In this document: positions 1-12,432 of the stretch, in pieces
How the letters are laid out: each line of letters starts with the position of its first letter
Position numbering within the stretch: position 1 is the stretch's first letter
DNA from: Filosporella fistucella
Lineage: Eukaryota; Ascomycota; Leotiomycetes; Helotiales
Assembly (NCBI GenBank): GCA_030077755.1
Contig: JAQJZZ010000011.1
Coordinates: 2,542,001 to 2,606,000 of the forward strand
Length of the DNA stretch: 64,000 nt
Direction of reading: 5' to 3'
The notes under the pieces: generated by a model
Database searches by the model: none
Told to the model about the DNA's origin: nothing
The model's input: only the letters and a program-made list of their open reading frames with translations
Position numbers and translations under genes: made by a program

Positions 1-47
1 GGAATTCTGAAAAAAAGGAGAAGGTGAAGTATGCTAATACCGAACAG

Positions 48-1414
48 GTCTCACTCTCGCAATCTGGACACCAGCATCCATATCTCCCGACGCCAAACTC
101 CCAGTGGTAATTTACCTTACAGGCGGCGGCGACGTAACAGGTGGTATCAACATTCCCACTCAACTTCCAGCAAACTGGATCCATCGTTCTCAATCCCACA
201 TCATAGTAACAACCAACTACCGCGTCAACATCTTCGGCTACCCCAACGCACGAGGTCTCAATGGCTCCACCAACTTTGCTCTCCAAGACCAACGTAAAGC
301 AGTAGAATGGGTAGCAGAGAACATCGCTGCATTCGGAGGCGATCCTAGTCAGATTACACTGTGGGGACAGAGCGCTGGTGCGGGGGCTACAGATATGTAT
401 CTTTTTGCTTGGTATCAGGATCCTATTATTAGGGCGTCGATATCGAGTTCTGGGGTTGCGTTGGGAAGAGCGTCGAATTTGGATTATCAGGGGTCGAATT
501 TTACGTTTGTGGCGAAGAGTTTGGGGTGTGATTTTGAGGATGCGGAGACGGAGTTGGAGTGTATGAGACGAGTACCTAGTAAGTTCTACTTTTAAGCAAT
601 CTGGAGACTGCTGTTTGCAGATTACTTTGATGCTTTGCGAGAAGTACCTGGAAACAAGGTACAATTATCGATATATAGGTACTGACAGGCAACAGTGGAA
701 AGAATAGAGAACTTTGTAGGACAGTACCAGGACAATTCAACCCTGGTAAATACCACTCAGAGACCTATAGCATTTACTCGCCAAAGTAAGTTTCCCCTTT
801 CCATACTACCCAGAAGAAAATAACCGAGAACAGTCGACGAAACTTTCGTCTTTTCGAACTACACCGACCGCTACCTCACTAACCGGATTGCCCCCCTCCC
901 TAAAATAATAGGCACAACCTCCCGCGAAGCCAGCCCCCTTGTCCCCTATCCCATCAACAACCTCACCGCCGGCCCCAACGAACAAAGAGTGGTCACCCAA
1001 ACGCTTAACACAGTCTGTCTCGCCCACAATACAAGCGTCATCCGTGACACCACCTCCCTAACAACCTACCGCTACGAATTCGCCGGTGATTTCAGCAACA
1101 TAGCTCCTCTGCCCTGGCTTGGAGCATACCATTACGCTGATCTATATATGCTTTTCGGCAGCTATGGTATTGCACCCGGTGAGATAACAGATTTGGAAAG
1201 ACAGACTAGTGAGAGTATGCAAGATTTCTTTTTGGATTTTGTGAAGGATCCGGCTTCATTGCCGGGGAATGGATGGCCGGAATATGGGACTGGGAGTGAG
1301 GGAGGAGGAAAGATAGCGAGGTTTGGAGCGGGTGAGGCAGTGAAGATTGTGGATGGTGATGCGGTTGAAGGAGCGTGTCATATTCCTGGGGTGGTGTATG
1401 ACACTTCTCCTTAG
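48..1414 (+). CDS. Type-B carboxylesterase/lipase (cholinesterase-like), 5' partial
   Basis: Alpha/beta-hydrolase that would cleave carboxylic esters; the family is often secreted in fungi. The start lies left of the window. My model has exons 48-578, 621-658, 689-785 and 834-1414, all in phase, and the first visible exon follows a CTAAT...CAG acceptor. The visible protein opens with the family strand LTLAIWTP, then the oxyanion-hole GGG stretch (YLTGGGD), then the nucleophile elbow GQSAGAG near nt 367-387, where most relatives have GESAG. The C-terminal exon carries GAYHYADLYMLF, which places the expected catalytic His. The stop is at 1412-1414. The family is confident; the substrate cannot be told. 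The Gln in place of Glu before the nucleophile Ser is a mild departure also seen in some fungal members. Confidence 0.88.
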
Positions 1415-2174
1415 AAGCTGTTTTGAGGGATTGAGTTCAGATGTCGATAGCTGGAACATATATCGGAATTTTCTGAAGTTGAAATAAACCTACTGACCTC
1501 AAAAATGGACCAATCATATATTCAAGCCAAAAGATTTAATACAGTCGAAAGTGTTGCATTCCAGGTTGCTCTATCAACACTTATTCCGTCTGGGGAAATA
1601 CTCAATGTTCAAATATTGAAGAACCTTAATGTGAATAAGTATCTACCTTATACATATAATGAAGAAAGTGCGGGGCAATGCGGGGTATCATCGAAAATCA
1701 AAATGACCCAGGAAACCTTCAGCAAAACATTTTTATAATATTCGCGAGCAAATACAAATGCCAATATCGACATATCGTAGGTAAGTCAATCGTTCTTACC
1801 AAAAGGTAAGAAATGCTTGGATGTTGAAAAGGCAGGTACATGCGAGACCTCGTGACATTGGACTGATTTCTAAATCCGCTCACCGAGCTGCAACTATAGC
1901 CTTGCTTGCATGACAACTCATCATCGAGTTTTTCTTCCCTTTCGTTTCTAAATACACACCATTTCAACAGATTCATCAATCTCGGAACGTTTTAAGCTAG
2001 CGAGTTTTATGATTTAAAGATCGCATCTAACTATCATCAACACAGTCTTCCCCTGAGCCGGAGCGGTCGAGGCCAGCAAGCGATTTCTTCGGACACACAA
2101 TCTCGCAACGTGGAGGACATATTGAAAAGCCATCCTTCACATTCGTTGGGATTTCCAACAGCCAGATAATCTCA
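1415..2174. other. Intergenic, esterase 3' flank and promoter of the next regulator
   Basis: About 760 bases between the esterase stop and the regulator start. It has a 77-codon ORF at 1505-1738 and an 86-codon ORF on the other strand at 1719-1979. Neither has recognisable domain character or splice partners, so I call nothing here. Confidence 0.5.
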
Positions 2175-4048
2175 ATGGAACCAGAACATGAGGCGGAATT
2201 GCTTCCACTCGATTATCTGGGATCAATTATGAACCAAAGGGAACCTCAACTCGTCAACAAAGATATTGATGGAGTCCCCTTGAGTTTAGGCGGCCAGAAA
2301 AATTCGATTTCCCTCGAATATATGGAATCTCATATTATGGGACCCCAAATTTCCAGCAGCCAAGCGGCGGAGCTATCCTTGAACTATCCTGACGTTCTAT
2401 CACAATACGGCCCAGATGGTTACAGCGATATGGATAGCTTTTATCAAGGCATGATTGATCACACAATGGACCAGGATTATCTCAATGATTCCGTGGCCGA
2501 GGAGTCTTTCGTATCTTTCGCCGATGTAGCACCTGGCGTTTCTATACTGGGCTTAGCAAGTTTCAATCGAGATACAGAAGATACTGGATGTAGTAGTGCC
2601 GCCTCAATGATAGAGGACAATATGGTCTGGGACCCCGACCCAACTCCTAGAGGGCGATCTTCACGACGGAGAAAGTTCAGGGGAGGATTATCGTCATCTG
2701 CTAGAAGGCAAATGGCAATGATAAGGCAGATACCTGACTGCGTGAGGTGTCGAATACAGAAAATTCGTGTAAGCTTTTTCTGTTTGGTAATGGCTTGTCT
2801 ATGATTGTCATTATATGTGTTTGGACCGCCGCTGATCTACCATCATACTCACTCTTTGTATGCTAAGATCGATATATGCAACAGCTAGACGGATAATGAA
2901 AAGTCCTATCACTAATGTATTGTAGTGTATACCGGATCCCGAGGACGTCAATGGGACTTGTATGAGTTGCTCGAGGATTTCACATTCCATGCTAAATGTC
3001 ATGCCATGCTCGCGAGTCAGACTCAACGACACTGTCTTATCCTGGGCGGCAAAAACACCTTCTATGAATGTCCTTCATATGGCTCGGAATTCCACGTCTT
3101 TCCGTCAATATATTGCGGAGTCATCGACTGATTACGTTAAAGTGTTTATGAAGGATAAGGACAACATCACACGCGCTGTGTTCTCCTTGGCTTGTGGACA
3201 ATGGGGGCCAAAGACTGTAGGCATTTCTGATCGAATGAGGGCCCGAAATCTGACCCTATTATTATAGGAAAGCCTCGTGCAGTCGTCGCTGCGACTTTGG
3301 ACAATTACACGTCTCACCGAAGGCATACTGCCCAGCCAATCTCCGATGAAACACGGAGGGCACGATTCCACACAGCCAAAAACAATATTGATGTCCGATA
3401 ATGACGATACGTCGACAGGCTGTAGCGCTCTTGAGGAGGAGATACTTGAGCTTGTGTCTCAGTCACGGAAGCAATTGCATGTTTTGCATTTGTCAAATGC
3501 TAGAGGAAACTGGCTGGCTATGTTTATAACATCTTATGTATTGCTCCACAACCTCGAAGTGATCATCAGAAGGGAGAGAGAATCTGCTCGCCGAGTCGGC
3601 CACCAGGTATGCTTCATTTCACCCTGCTATAGTTTTGAAAATCGCTGATATGCCCTGTCAATAGCTTTGCTACCCAGATATGAATATCATAAATGGCTGC
3701 CACCAGAGCTCCAAGGCCATTCTTGCGTACTTTCACTACAGCTGCGAAGGAAAAGACCGATTCGTGGATGCAAACTTGACTGCGGAAATGCTGAGACTGA
3801 GCGTGAAGGAGCGGGCATTCATGAGCTATCTTTCTGCTGAGCTTCTGACAAAAAGTATGACACCTTTCCGAAATCTAATACATTACTTGTCTAAAGATAT
3901 TTGCTAATGCGATGCAGGGGATAAACTTGTTGCGGTGTCTGATTCCCACGAGTATGACCAGGAGTTCTGGTTGATTGGTCAACTTTTCGATACAAAATGG
4001 AGTCCTCGTACCACCCTAGACGTAGCTTTGCCACAGACGTTACGCTGA
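2175..4048 (+). CDS. Zn(II)2Cys6 fungal transcription factor with central DNA-binding domain
   Basis: Nuclear DNA-binding regulator, predicted 514 residues. Exons are 2175-2768, 2926-3216, 3268-3606, 3665-3854 and 3918-4048, and all junctions are in phase. The first intron (157 nt) falls inside the zinc cluster: exon 1 ends CVRCRIQKIR and exon 2 opens with the third Cys, then DPEDVNGTCMSCSR. The first five cysteines are spaced C-x2-C-x6-C-x10-C-x2-C. The presumed sixth Cys (in NVMPC) comes later than the canonical x6-8; to my knowledge a subgroup of fungal factors with a long basic last loop shows this. A 190-residue acidic region precedes the domain, so the zinc cluster is central. The last exon has KWSPRTTL, a C-terminal motif of this subgroup. 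The target is unknown. Confidence 0.82.
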
Positions 4049-4207
4049 AGATACAAGTCTTTTGTTCCACCCCAACTCAGAAGTCAGCCTCGAATGAGAA
4101 GGTCAGTCACATGCTATGAATTTGAGCATGCTAGCCTCAACGATGTGCAAAATTTGCCCTGGCCCCCGGCTTGAAATCTGAATGTTATCTACAATGGCAC
4201 GTGTCAC

Positions 4208-6573
4208 TCAGACAATATGAAATGTCCTGATGGATTCCGTCTCGAAAGCAAGTACATCTACAAAGATAATACCTGCTCCGACCCTTCTGTATGTCATACT
4301 ACCAGAAATACATTCAAGCAGCAGAATCTCATGAAAAGCAGCCCCAGAAGCAAGCCTTCCTGAGGAGGAGTCTTCAAAGGGGGACGAAAAAGATATTTCC
4401 AAGCACTCGAATCCAAGCGGCGGACTTGCCGAGGATTGACAATCGAAGCTGACTACACCAATCAGTAAACAGCAAGCTTTATCAGCATAGAGGTTTTGCG
4501 GTTCCTTGGAATCCGAGTAGTACCATGCGGCCATCATTTCATCTGCTAGCCTAGATGTAGACGTGTCTGAGATCGCGTTGAAAGCTTCGTCGTATACTCG
4601 GTCAAGGGAGTGACCGAAGGTGCTACGACCGGACAACACCAATTCACCCTTAAGGATAAGTGACACCAAAGGAACACCAGCCCATTCGACATTGGAATCC
4701 TTAATATTTGCTCTGTATCCCACATATCTCTTGTTTTCGAAAGTGGCGCCTGATGGCAAAATTGCTTTTCGGACTGGACACCGCTGTATAGAGCCCTCCA
4801 ATGACGCCCAAGACCATGACGGAATATCAGAGCTTGGAGGGGTCCGCACTGGTTCCCTCACATGCCATAATAAGCCGAACAAGAGATCTTCTTTCCATAA
4901 TCCAGCTAACGGAATATCTCCTGTTCGGATCTGGAAGAATTCAGTCAAGCCTGCAAGGGCTGACAATCTATCACTTCTATGGGTGAGACTCCGTCGACTA
5001 TATTCCTCGACAATGGTCCACCAAAAGTCCCGCGATACATCTGAATCCCACCAATCGATTTTGGATGTCAGATTCCCAACAAGACCGAATATCTTTGATT
5101 GAAGCCATGAGTTTCCAGGGCCTCGGTTTTCATTCTCAGCATTTGATGTATCGTTGACAGTCTTTTGATCAAGTAGACCATCTTCGGACACGAGTCGACT
5201 GGAACACTGCCAGTACATTTGATCTTTAGCAAAATGAACAACACGCGAGGAGAGTAGAAGCTCTTGCAGCACCCAAGCTCGTTGATTTAGAGGCGCCTCG
5301 AGTATCGATTTCCGGAGTGTAGATTCGTTCGGAACCTTGCGAGCATGTATCGTGGAGCCGTTGGGGTATTTGTTGATACTGATATCAAGTGAAGAGGGCT
5401 GGCGACGGAAACAGCAACCTTCACGACTATCCGTGGCCGCTGTTGCAGCAAGTGCCAGAGTCGCATTCTGGAAAATTCTAATCATATCTGCCGACTCGGT
5501 TTCCCAATCAGACGCATCTCCTTGAATGATACATACACTATCTATCCACAGATAGCGAATCCCAAGCCCCCTGGTGATGTATATTGCATCTCGAAACGTC
5601 TTCGGAAGCGAAAGTAGGGAGATGTACTTTAGATTCCGCTCGAACGTCTCGCTGTTCGTGACGAATGGTTGATAATGTCCCCAACAATGGGATAGTACTA
5701 CATAACTCCCATATGTACCATTAGTCTCAAGTAGATGAGGCGGCTGCGAACCATCCGAGGGCCCAACATCAATTACCCTTGTTGGTAGCTGGTAGGAAAC
5801 ACGAGGTGGTTTATCATGACAGGTAAGGTGATCCGGGGAGATGTAACACTCCCGTAGCCATCTCGATATTGTGGGAAGGAGTTTTTGAACGCTTGAGACA
5901 GGATGACGGTGCCAGACTGGGGAGTCGGTCCATATGCCTAGGTGGTGGTCAGCGATAGATAGTTTGATAATATGTGGGAAAATATTATAGCATGTGATCG
6001 CGATGAGAGAAATGTTACAGCATGTTAGCGTGATACCTTCCGATTAGAAAATCAGACTTTTCGTGATGTGATGAAGTACAATATGAATGAATCAGGCGTT
6101 CTGAAACGACGCCTGCAGCTGCTGAGGCTCTAATACTTTGCACCCCCAAAACCCAAGACCCTACACAAGAAAACAGAAACAAATTAGATTGACAACCTAC
6201 TACCAGCCTGGCAAAACGCCAATTTGTCCAAAACCTCAGGTTTTTTCCTATCTTCCAGTAAAACCATGGACTGAAAATCCAAGGCAGCCGAGCCACCAGC
6301 CTGCAGCCTGGCGTCAACTAACAGTATACCAGGTAGTTTATTATAATCCCATTGATCGAAAACTAAGACACTTGTAGCCTTAGACAAAGGAAGTGTGTCG
6401 GTTTCAGTCTCAGAAGGAGAAGTATGGTCATCAGCCTTCTCTATAAATTCTCGAAGGGAACAGGTATCAGGCTGGTGCGTATAGAGGGATAGTGATGAAG
6501 TTGAAGTAGGTGCTGATGGAGAGAAATGTTCTTCTAAGCGCTTGAGACAGGGGGTGCATATATTGGTGGACAT
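4208..6573 (-). CDS. HET-domain (heterokaryon incompatibility) protein
   Basis: The main exon reads continuously from about 5937 down to the stop at 4208. In order it contains VVLSHCWG, the family sequence LGIRYLWIDSVCIIQ, and NQRAWVLQELLL, which are the three conserved blocks of the HET domain. A long C-terminal region follows with PSWSWASLEG. HET proteins act in non-self recognition and fungal cell death. The 5' part is less certain. A plausible first exon starts at ATG 6573 and encodes MSTNICTPCLKRLEEHF, similar to the Cys-containing N-termini of these proteins, and a further coding stretch may lie around 6030-6150. I could not find a splice arrangement that keeps phase into the acceptor at 5938. 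The 5' end may therefore be mis-modelled or damaged. Confidence 0.78.
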
Positions 6574-6874
6574 GTCTGAGATATCTTTTTCATATGTGTA
6601 TAGAAGAAGTAGAAAGAGGGAGAGGGATGAATTGATGATGGGGATGAAATAAGGCTGAGGAGATGCATGATGACTAATTTGTTTAGTTGGGAGGGGCGAG
6701 GGGAAAGAATGAGACTTTTGGAAGGGAGAGTTGATTGTATTAGGGCTGGGATGTGATGGAGAAAAAAGTTAGATTGAGAATGAGTGTATATAAGGAGAGT
6801 AAATAGCAATATAACGCCGTCATTTCCTATGTGAAATAAATCCTCCCTATCACGTGCCCCACCAACCCTGCCTT
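6574..6874. promoter_or_regulatory. Short intergenic, upstream of the HET gene
   Basis: This 301-base gap lies between the HET start and the stop of the Clr5-ankyrin gene, both on the minus strand. Read on the minus strand it is strongly pyrimidine-rich (CT runs between about 6590 and 6740), as is common in fungal promoters. No TATA box stands out. Confidence 0.4.
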
Positions 6875-9800
6875 CTATTGCTGCCAGTTGTAGAACAAAC
6901 TTTGATCGAACTGTGAATGGCTGTACTCTTCGGATGCATAGCTTGATTCAAAGTTCCCATACGGTACCATTGGGCATGAAGCCTGAGTTTGAGTTGCTGT
7001 ATCTCTTAGACCAAGATAAGTCGTCAAAACCCACAATCGATCTTGCAATGTGCCAACTTGTGGAAAGAAAACATTGATGAATGCCTGGCGAAGAGCTATC
7101 ACAAGAAGAAGTGTTTGGTTAGTAATGAAAAATCACGGTCTGATACAGGTTGGACTTACCTTGAAGGAATATCAGCACGATTGCAAAGATGGCTCCAGAT
7201 ATGAGGAAAGTCACTATCGGCTCCACAATCGAACCGTCATTCTTAATGTGGTCATATATATCACCTGGATCAGGATCCAAGGCGATAGGAGGATCTATAG
7301 GCGGTGGAGTATTAGGTGCAGGAATTTGATGATCTGAAAACCTGTGTGACACGTCTTCAGGAATTTGATCGACGTGAGGTAAACGCTCCTGCCAGTACGC
7401 TGGACTTTTGTTTGGAAACGGGGAGTTTCCAAAAAGGTCTTTTGCGTAACCAACCAAGATTGATGCGAGTTCTTGAAAACGAAATAATGTATCCAGATCC
7501 TCTTTCAAAGGCATGTGTTCGTCAGCCACGATACCCCACATCAAAAGCAGTGCCGCATTGTAGGCACCAAGATCAGCCGGATTTTCGAATAGCTGTCCCC
7601 AGCGACCCAAGTCCAACTCAAAATCAAAAACATAATCGACATTTCTCCTATCTAGAAGAGTTTCCACGATAGCTTTTCCAATCAACAGAAAAGCAAGTGT
7701 TTCCCACACATCTTGAGGTCGTTCACCTCTACTCAGAGCTCGCATCGTCTCAATCCCGGCTCTCCATGCTTTCTGATAGTTACAGAAATGCCGAGAAAAG
7801 TCTTGCAGTCTGGTTTGCGAAGCTTCCGCATACGTGGCCATTTGATAACACTGCGCCCTGAAGCTTGAGCGGAGTTGTCGAACGTCTCCCTGCGGATCTT
7901 TCTCTCGACCAACTTTTGTAGAAGACAATAATGCCAAGGTGGTTTTTCGTAGCCACATAACACTCTCTCTATCCTCCCCCAAGTTGGCTGCAGCTGTTTG
8001 GACTTTTGCTCCTGCTCTTAGCAATAGCCTAACGGAATTTACATCCCGCCGCTGTGCTGCATAACTCAAGAGAGATTTGTCAAAGCCCCCACTGTTCGCG
8101 TTTGCCCCATGATCAAGAAGCAATCGCACGATCCCTTCATGGCCAGCTCCAGCTGCATTAGATAAAGGTGAACCCCCTATTTCATTATTTGAATTAGCCC
8201 CATATTCAAGAATCAGCCGCACGATTCCGTCGTGGCCGGCTCCAGAGGCATTAGATAACGGCGAATCGGTTTCTCCACCATTTACATTAGCCCCGTAATC
8301 AAGAAGTAATCGCACGACTCCTTCATGACCGGATCCAGCTGCTCTCAGCAATGCCGTAGCACCACCCCAGTCGGCCTTTGAATTGGGATCTGCGCCGTAA
8401 TCAAGAAGTAATCGCACGACTCCCTCATAGCCGGATTCAGCTGCTATATGCAATGCCGTAGCACCACCCCAGTCGGCCTTTGAATTGGGATTTGCCCCGT
8501 AATCAAGAAGTAATCGCACGACTCCCTCATAGCCGGATTCAGCTGCTCTATGCAATGCCGTAGCACCATCCCAGTGGTCCTTTGAATTGGGATGTGCCCC
8601 GTGATCAAGAAGTACTCGCACGACTCCCTCATGGCCGGATTCAGCTGCTCTAAGTAATGCCGTAGCACTACTCCAGTCGGCCTTTGAATTGGGATCTGCG
8701 CCGTAATCAAGAAGTAATCGCACAACTCCCTCATGGCCGGATTCAGCTGCTCTATGCAATGCCATAGCACCACCCCAGTCGTCCTTTAAATTGAGATTTG
8801 CCCCGTAATCAAGAAGTACTCGCACGACTCCCTCATGGCCGGATTCAGCTGCTCTATGCAATGCCGTAGCACCACCCCAGTAGTCCTTTGAATTGAGATG
8901 TGCGCCGTGATCAAGAAGTAATCGCACGACTCCCTCATAGCCGGATTCAGCTGCTCTATGTAATGCCGTAGAACGACGCCAGTCGGCATTTGAATTGGGA
9001 TGTGCCCCGTAATCAAGAAGTAATCGCACGATTCCTTCATAACCAGCGTTGACTGCATTCTGCAATGTCCTATCTATGGAGAAACTCTGCCTTGGCACAT
9101 TAGGCTTGCAATTAAGGACTATTTGCACAATCCTTTCCTGACAGTTTATGACTGCGATGTCCAATAGGGAAGTGAATCTGACAGCTATCTCGGCATCGGC
9201 CAAGCTCTCAAGGAGCAGGCTCACATTCTTCTCGTTGCCTTCTATGATAGCTTGATGTAATTGTGTTTCTACTGCAGAATACGAATGGTTTGGTGAGGAG
9301 TGGACAGAACTGGGAACATTGCTTAGTGGCAGGCAAAGGCCGGGGACATCCACCGTGATTAGAGCATTTGAGCACTTAGATTCGGGATCACCAAAACTAC
9401 TAGATGTTGGGGACACTTCTGGTGATTTATCGGAGGGGACAGATGAAAGAGTGGGCGTTGGTGACTCGAAAGCTGGCTCCAAGGTTTCGTTTCCGACGAT
9501 ATTTATTTCAGGCTCATTTGAGCGCTTAGCAATTGATGAAGTTTCTTCCTCATCAATTGCACAGAAAGACTCATCAAGCTCGGTGATGTCTCTGTCAAGC
9601 TGTTGCTGCTGGAAGTGTTTCCACAGCTCGTAACGCATGTAGCCTCTCTCATGAAGATTTTCATAGCCGAAGCTTTGGAAGAATCGACCATCACCGATCA
9701 GTCCGTCCACAAGCAACTCCATTTCCAGGGTCAAAGAAACGTTGGCAGGATTTTCGCCAAACGTAGAACGGAGATGCTTCAATCGTTGGACTAAGCTGGG

Positions 9801-10741
9801 GTAGTGCCGAAGGAGGGAAAGGCCATCGAATGTTCTTGTATTCACCCCTTCGTTGATATTCAAGGGTACATGAGTAGCCAGTTCTTTGAATAGGGCATCA
9901 CTGTAGATGGTGATGCTCATGTGTGCATCGGATTTTTGAGTTCTGAATGTGAAATTTTCTTCGAGACGGTGCTTCCGGCAGAAGCAACCAGCAGCGCATG
10001 TTCTTTCCATAGATAAATCGATCCATGTGTCGTACCCGAAACAATCCACCTCGTTTAGCGTGCCACTGTGAAATGTCAGTACAGGAAACCTCCACGACTT
10101 TCAGTAGAAGTTACCTTTGTAATATCTCGGAGAAGCGAAATTTCTTTCCCCATGGTCGATAAGGGCATTCCTCTTCGTAGGGGTTCTCAGGAGGCAATAT
10201 ACCATGTAGGTCTTGAACCGTATCTGAGATGCCGGAGAGATACTCTTGGGAATTGAGTACGCCAGACGTGCTAGATGAGGGGTTGGAGGGAGTGTACATT
10301 GATGACAATGGACTGGAAACGGTCCGTTTGGTCCTCTTGATATGCTTCTTAATCCGCTGTGGTGTTACTCGTCTCCCATGGGGACCTAGAATGCGTTGGT
10401 CATCTGTAGGAAATTTTGATTCGTTTCGATTAAGATGGCGCTCTGTGATATTTTTATGAAAACCCCATTTCTTGAATTTTCTCTTAAACATCCTTGGCCT
10501 GCAGGAAGTTAGCCATGACCTTCCAGAGACCCAGTAGCGGCCATAAAGTGACGAACGTAGCATGGAAGTTGTGCTCTTCCCCAAGCACTTTCATGAGCTT
10601 GGGCAGCTTCATATCTCCATCAATGTACAATATTTTGATGAGAGGTCTCTTAGATTCCCATTCATCGGTATCGTACGACATGCTGTGCCTATTAGTGGTA
10701 ACTGGCGCATCTTGCCGTGCTTGACCATGGGGTTCGGCCAT
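6875..10741 (-). CDS. Clr5-domain ankyrin-repeat protein with C-terminal membrane segment
   Basis: Predicted 1231 residues from four in-phase exons: 10741-10557, 10498-10115, 10065-7160 and 7095-6875. The Clr5 domain (about residues 26-80) is split by the first intron: WESKRPLIKILYIDGD ... EEHNFHA, then PRMFKRKFKKWGFHKNI. A Ser-rich linker follows, then about ten ankyrin repeats. The first seven are nearly identical 34-residue units of the form ESGYEGVVRLLLDYGA...ATALHRAA. A helical region follows, then a single hydrophobic segment (IVTFLISGAIFAIVLIFLQ, about residue 1140) and a 73-residue tail. Clr5 domains occur at the N-terminus of many Pezizomycotina proteins and their role is poorly defined; ankyrins suggest protein binding. 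The membrane segment would argue against a purely nuclear protein. The first donor (GTTCGT) is weak, but phase and domain continuity support it. Confidence 0.88.
8340..9056 (-). repeat. Tandem 102-bp repeats encoding ankyrin units
   Basis: Seven consecutive units of 102 bp (34 codons) inside the Clr5-ankyrin gene. The phrase CTCCCTCAT(A/G)GCCGGATTCAGCTGCT recurs every 102 bp on the plus strand with only a few substitutions per copy. The three ankyrin units to the left (8040-8330) are clearly diverged and shorter. Such uniformity points to recent duplication or gene conversion. Confidence 0.9.
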
Positions 10742-12432
10742 TGTGGCGGGAAGAGGCGAGCCTTATTTGAAGCAGTTGGGAATTGACTATCATGCAACTA
10801 TCGAGAGGTAGGGAAGTCCATCGCTAATTGTGGGACGGAGAAAACGGAGGTCGTAGTGATTTTGAGAGCGCGGAGACTCGTTATAGGTGAAGGCTGTCCT
10901 GATTACTGACTAAATTCATCTGCCTGATAATGATTTGCGAGGTCATTCGCATAGATATAGAAGCCTGGGACTAGTGGGGACTGAAATTGTCGACAAAGAG
11001 AAGAATATTTCTCCTGGGCAAGAGAAGTCCATAACGTTGGTGGGTAAGGCTGTCATGACTGGACATATATAATAGTTGCGATGAAGGTGACACAGAAAGC
11101 GGGAAGTCAGGCGGAGATGGTGACAGGGTACAAAAGTCCCCTATGGCAGTTTGAGGCTGTGACAACCGAGCCAGTAGGCAAGAACCAACAAGCCTTTGTA
11201 ACTTTTACTAGTCACAGTATCACGCCAATGGATGCTAGATAGGCGAACAGGAGTGCCCAGGTGCATGGTACTTTTGGACCCTGTACAAAGACAGAAGCCT
11301 TGTGGGGTGCTTTTGCTCACTTCTCCCGCCGTCGTTGGTTCACGCCGAAACATGAATCCATCTTCAAGCCGAAAGACTGTCAGGTGACCAAACGTGGCAG
11401 GAGCTGAAGCCAAGCAGGGCAAAAGTGCCTACCTCATTTATGTATGTACTTCAGAGTACAACATACGTTGAAGTGTGGCAAGCTGGACGAGTGAACGTAA
11501 CTCGTAACTGAGATGCATGAAGCCTCATGGTGGTGCAAAAGGACCCAATTGCCCAATTGTCAACATCTTCTTCGGTGAGCTGGAAAAAGCAAAACTAACA
11601 TCAGGGGTATTTTACACTTTGTGTTGAAGCTGCCCGAGCCTTGCTCTTCTGATAGTTCAGAGCTACATAATTGTATTGCCATGCCATTATCTTTCCCTCA
11701 AAAGTTATCAGAGAGACCGAAATATAAAATTGAGAATCGATGCTTTTGAGAGCCGGTTGCCGGAAAAGTAATCAAGCGGGATGGCTTTGTCTCTCGCTTC
11801 CAAATGTGCAGCTGTCATAATCAATGCCTCGAGATAATGACGCAATGGCAATCTTTCAGTGCTGAATTACAACGCCAGTTCCGAATTATCTTTGCGCCAC
11901 ATACCGAACATCAATGACGAGACTTCTCATCTGGGAATAAAAATTGATGTAATAAGATATTGTTGCAAATCTGAATAAGGAGAATAAAATGTGTTGAGAT
12001 GAAAAGTACCACCGGACATAAGTCGGCAATAGCATCCGTCTACTAACCACATCAGATGAAGCTTGACAGCTGCTCCCACGAATCAAAACACTCTTCTCAG
12101 CACCCAAAGATGGATCTGCCCGCACCTGGATGCCGTGAAGCCTTACCATTGCCCTTGACGCGGCGAGCCATGTCCTCCACTCCACTTTCAAAGACCTCGC
12201 CGGCCAGCGGCGAGAAAAAATGCTACAATATCGTGCAAGGGTTCCGCTCCAGAACGGATCTCTTTCGTGATTTCTTGGACTTGCCAAGTTCACATTTCAA
12301 TACAGAGCTTACCAAGCAGGTGGAAAGCAGTACAAGAGAAAGACGAGGGAACGAGATGTTCTGGAAAGACGTTGGTATCTGAGTTGACTTGTGTGAAATT
12401 GAGTTGTAGAGCTCAATATTGCTGCGAACATC
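10742..12432. other. Intergenic between divergent Clr5-ankyrin and MFS genes
   Basis: About 1.7 kb upstream of both neighbours, so it should hold both promoters. ORFs of 93 codons (11141-11422, minus), 135 codons (11886-12293, minus) and 108 codons (12056-12382, plus) overlap each other. None has a recognisable domain. One minus-strand stretch around 12090-12205 reads protein-like in another frame (FFSPLAGEVFESGVEDMARR) and could be a relic. I call no gene. Confidence 0.4.

Noticed and set aside
31..297. 88-codon ORF with Arg/Ser-rich product at the left edge
   Set aside because: It is a shifted frame over the carboxylesterase exon, whose own frame has clear family motifs.
8340..9056. Regular repeat array resembling a CRISPR layout
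   Set aside because: The repeats are contiguous coding units of an ankyrin gene with no unique spacers, in a eukaryotic genome.
8444..9058. Two ORFs with repeated EQLNPAMRESCDYFLITG units
   Set aside because: They are alternate-frame readings of the 102-bp ankyrin repeats; the repeat structure is inherited from the DNA and is not a separate protein.
11886..12293. 135-codon ORF upstream of the MFS gene
   Set aside because: No domain, no splice partners, and it overlaps another ORF of similar size on the opposite strand; a relic at most.
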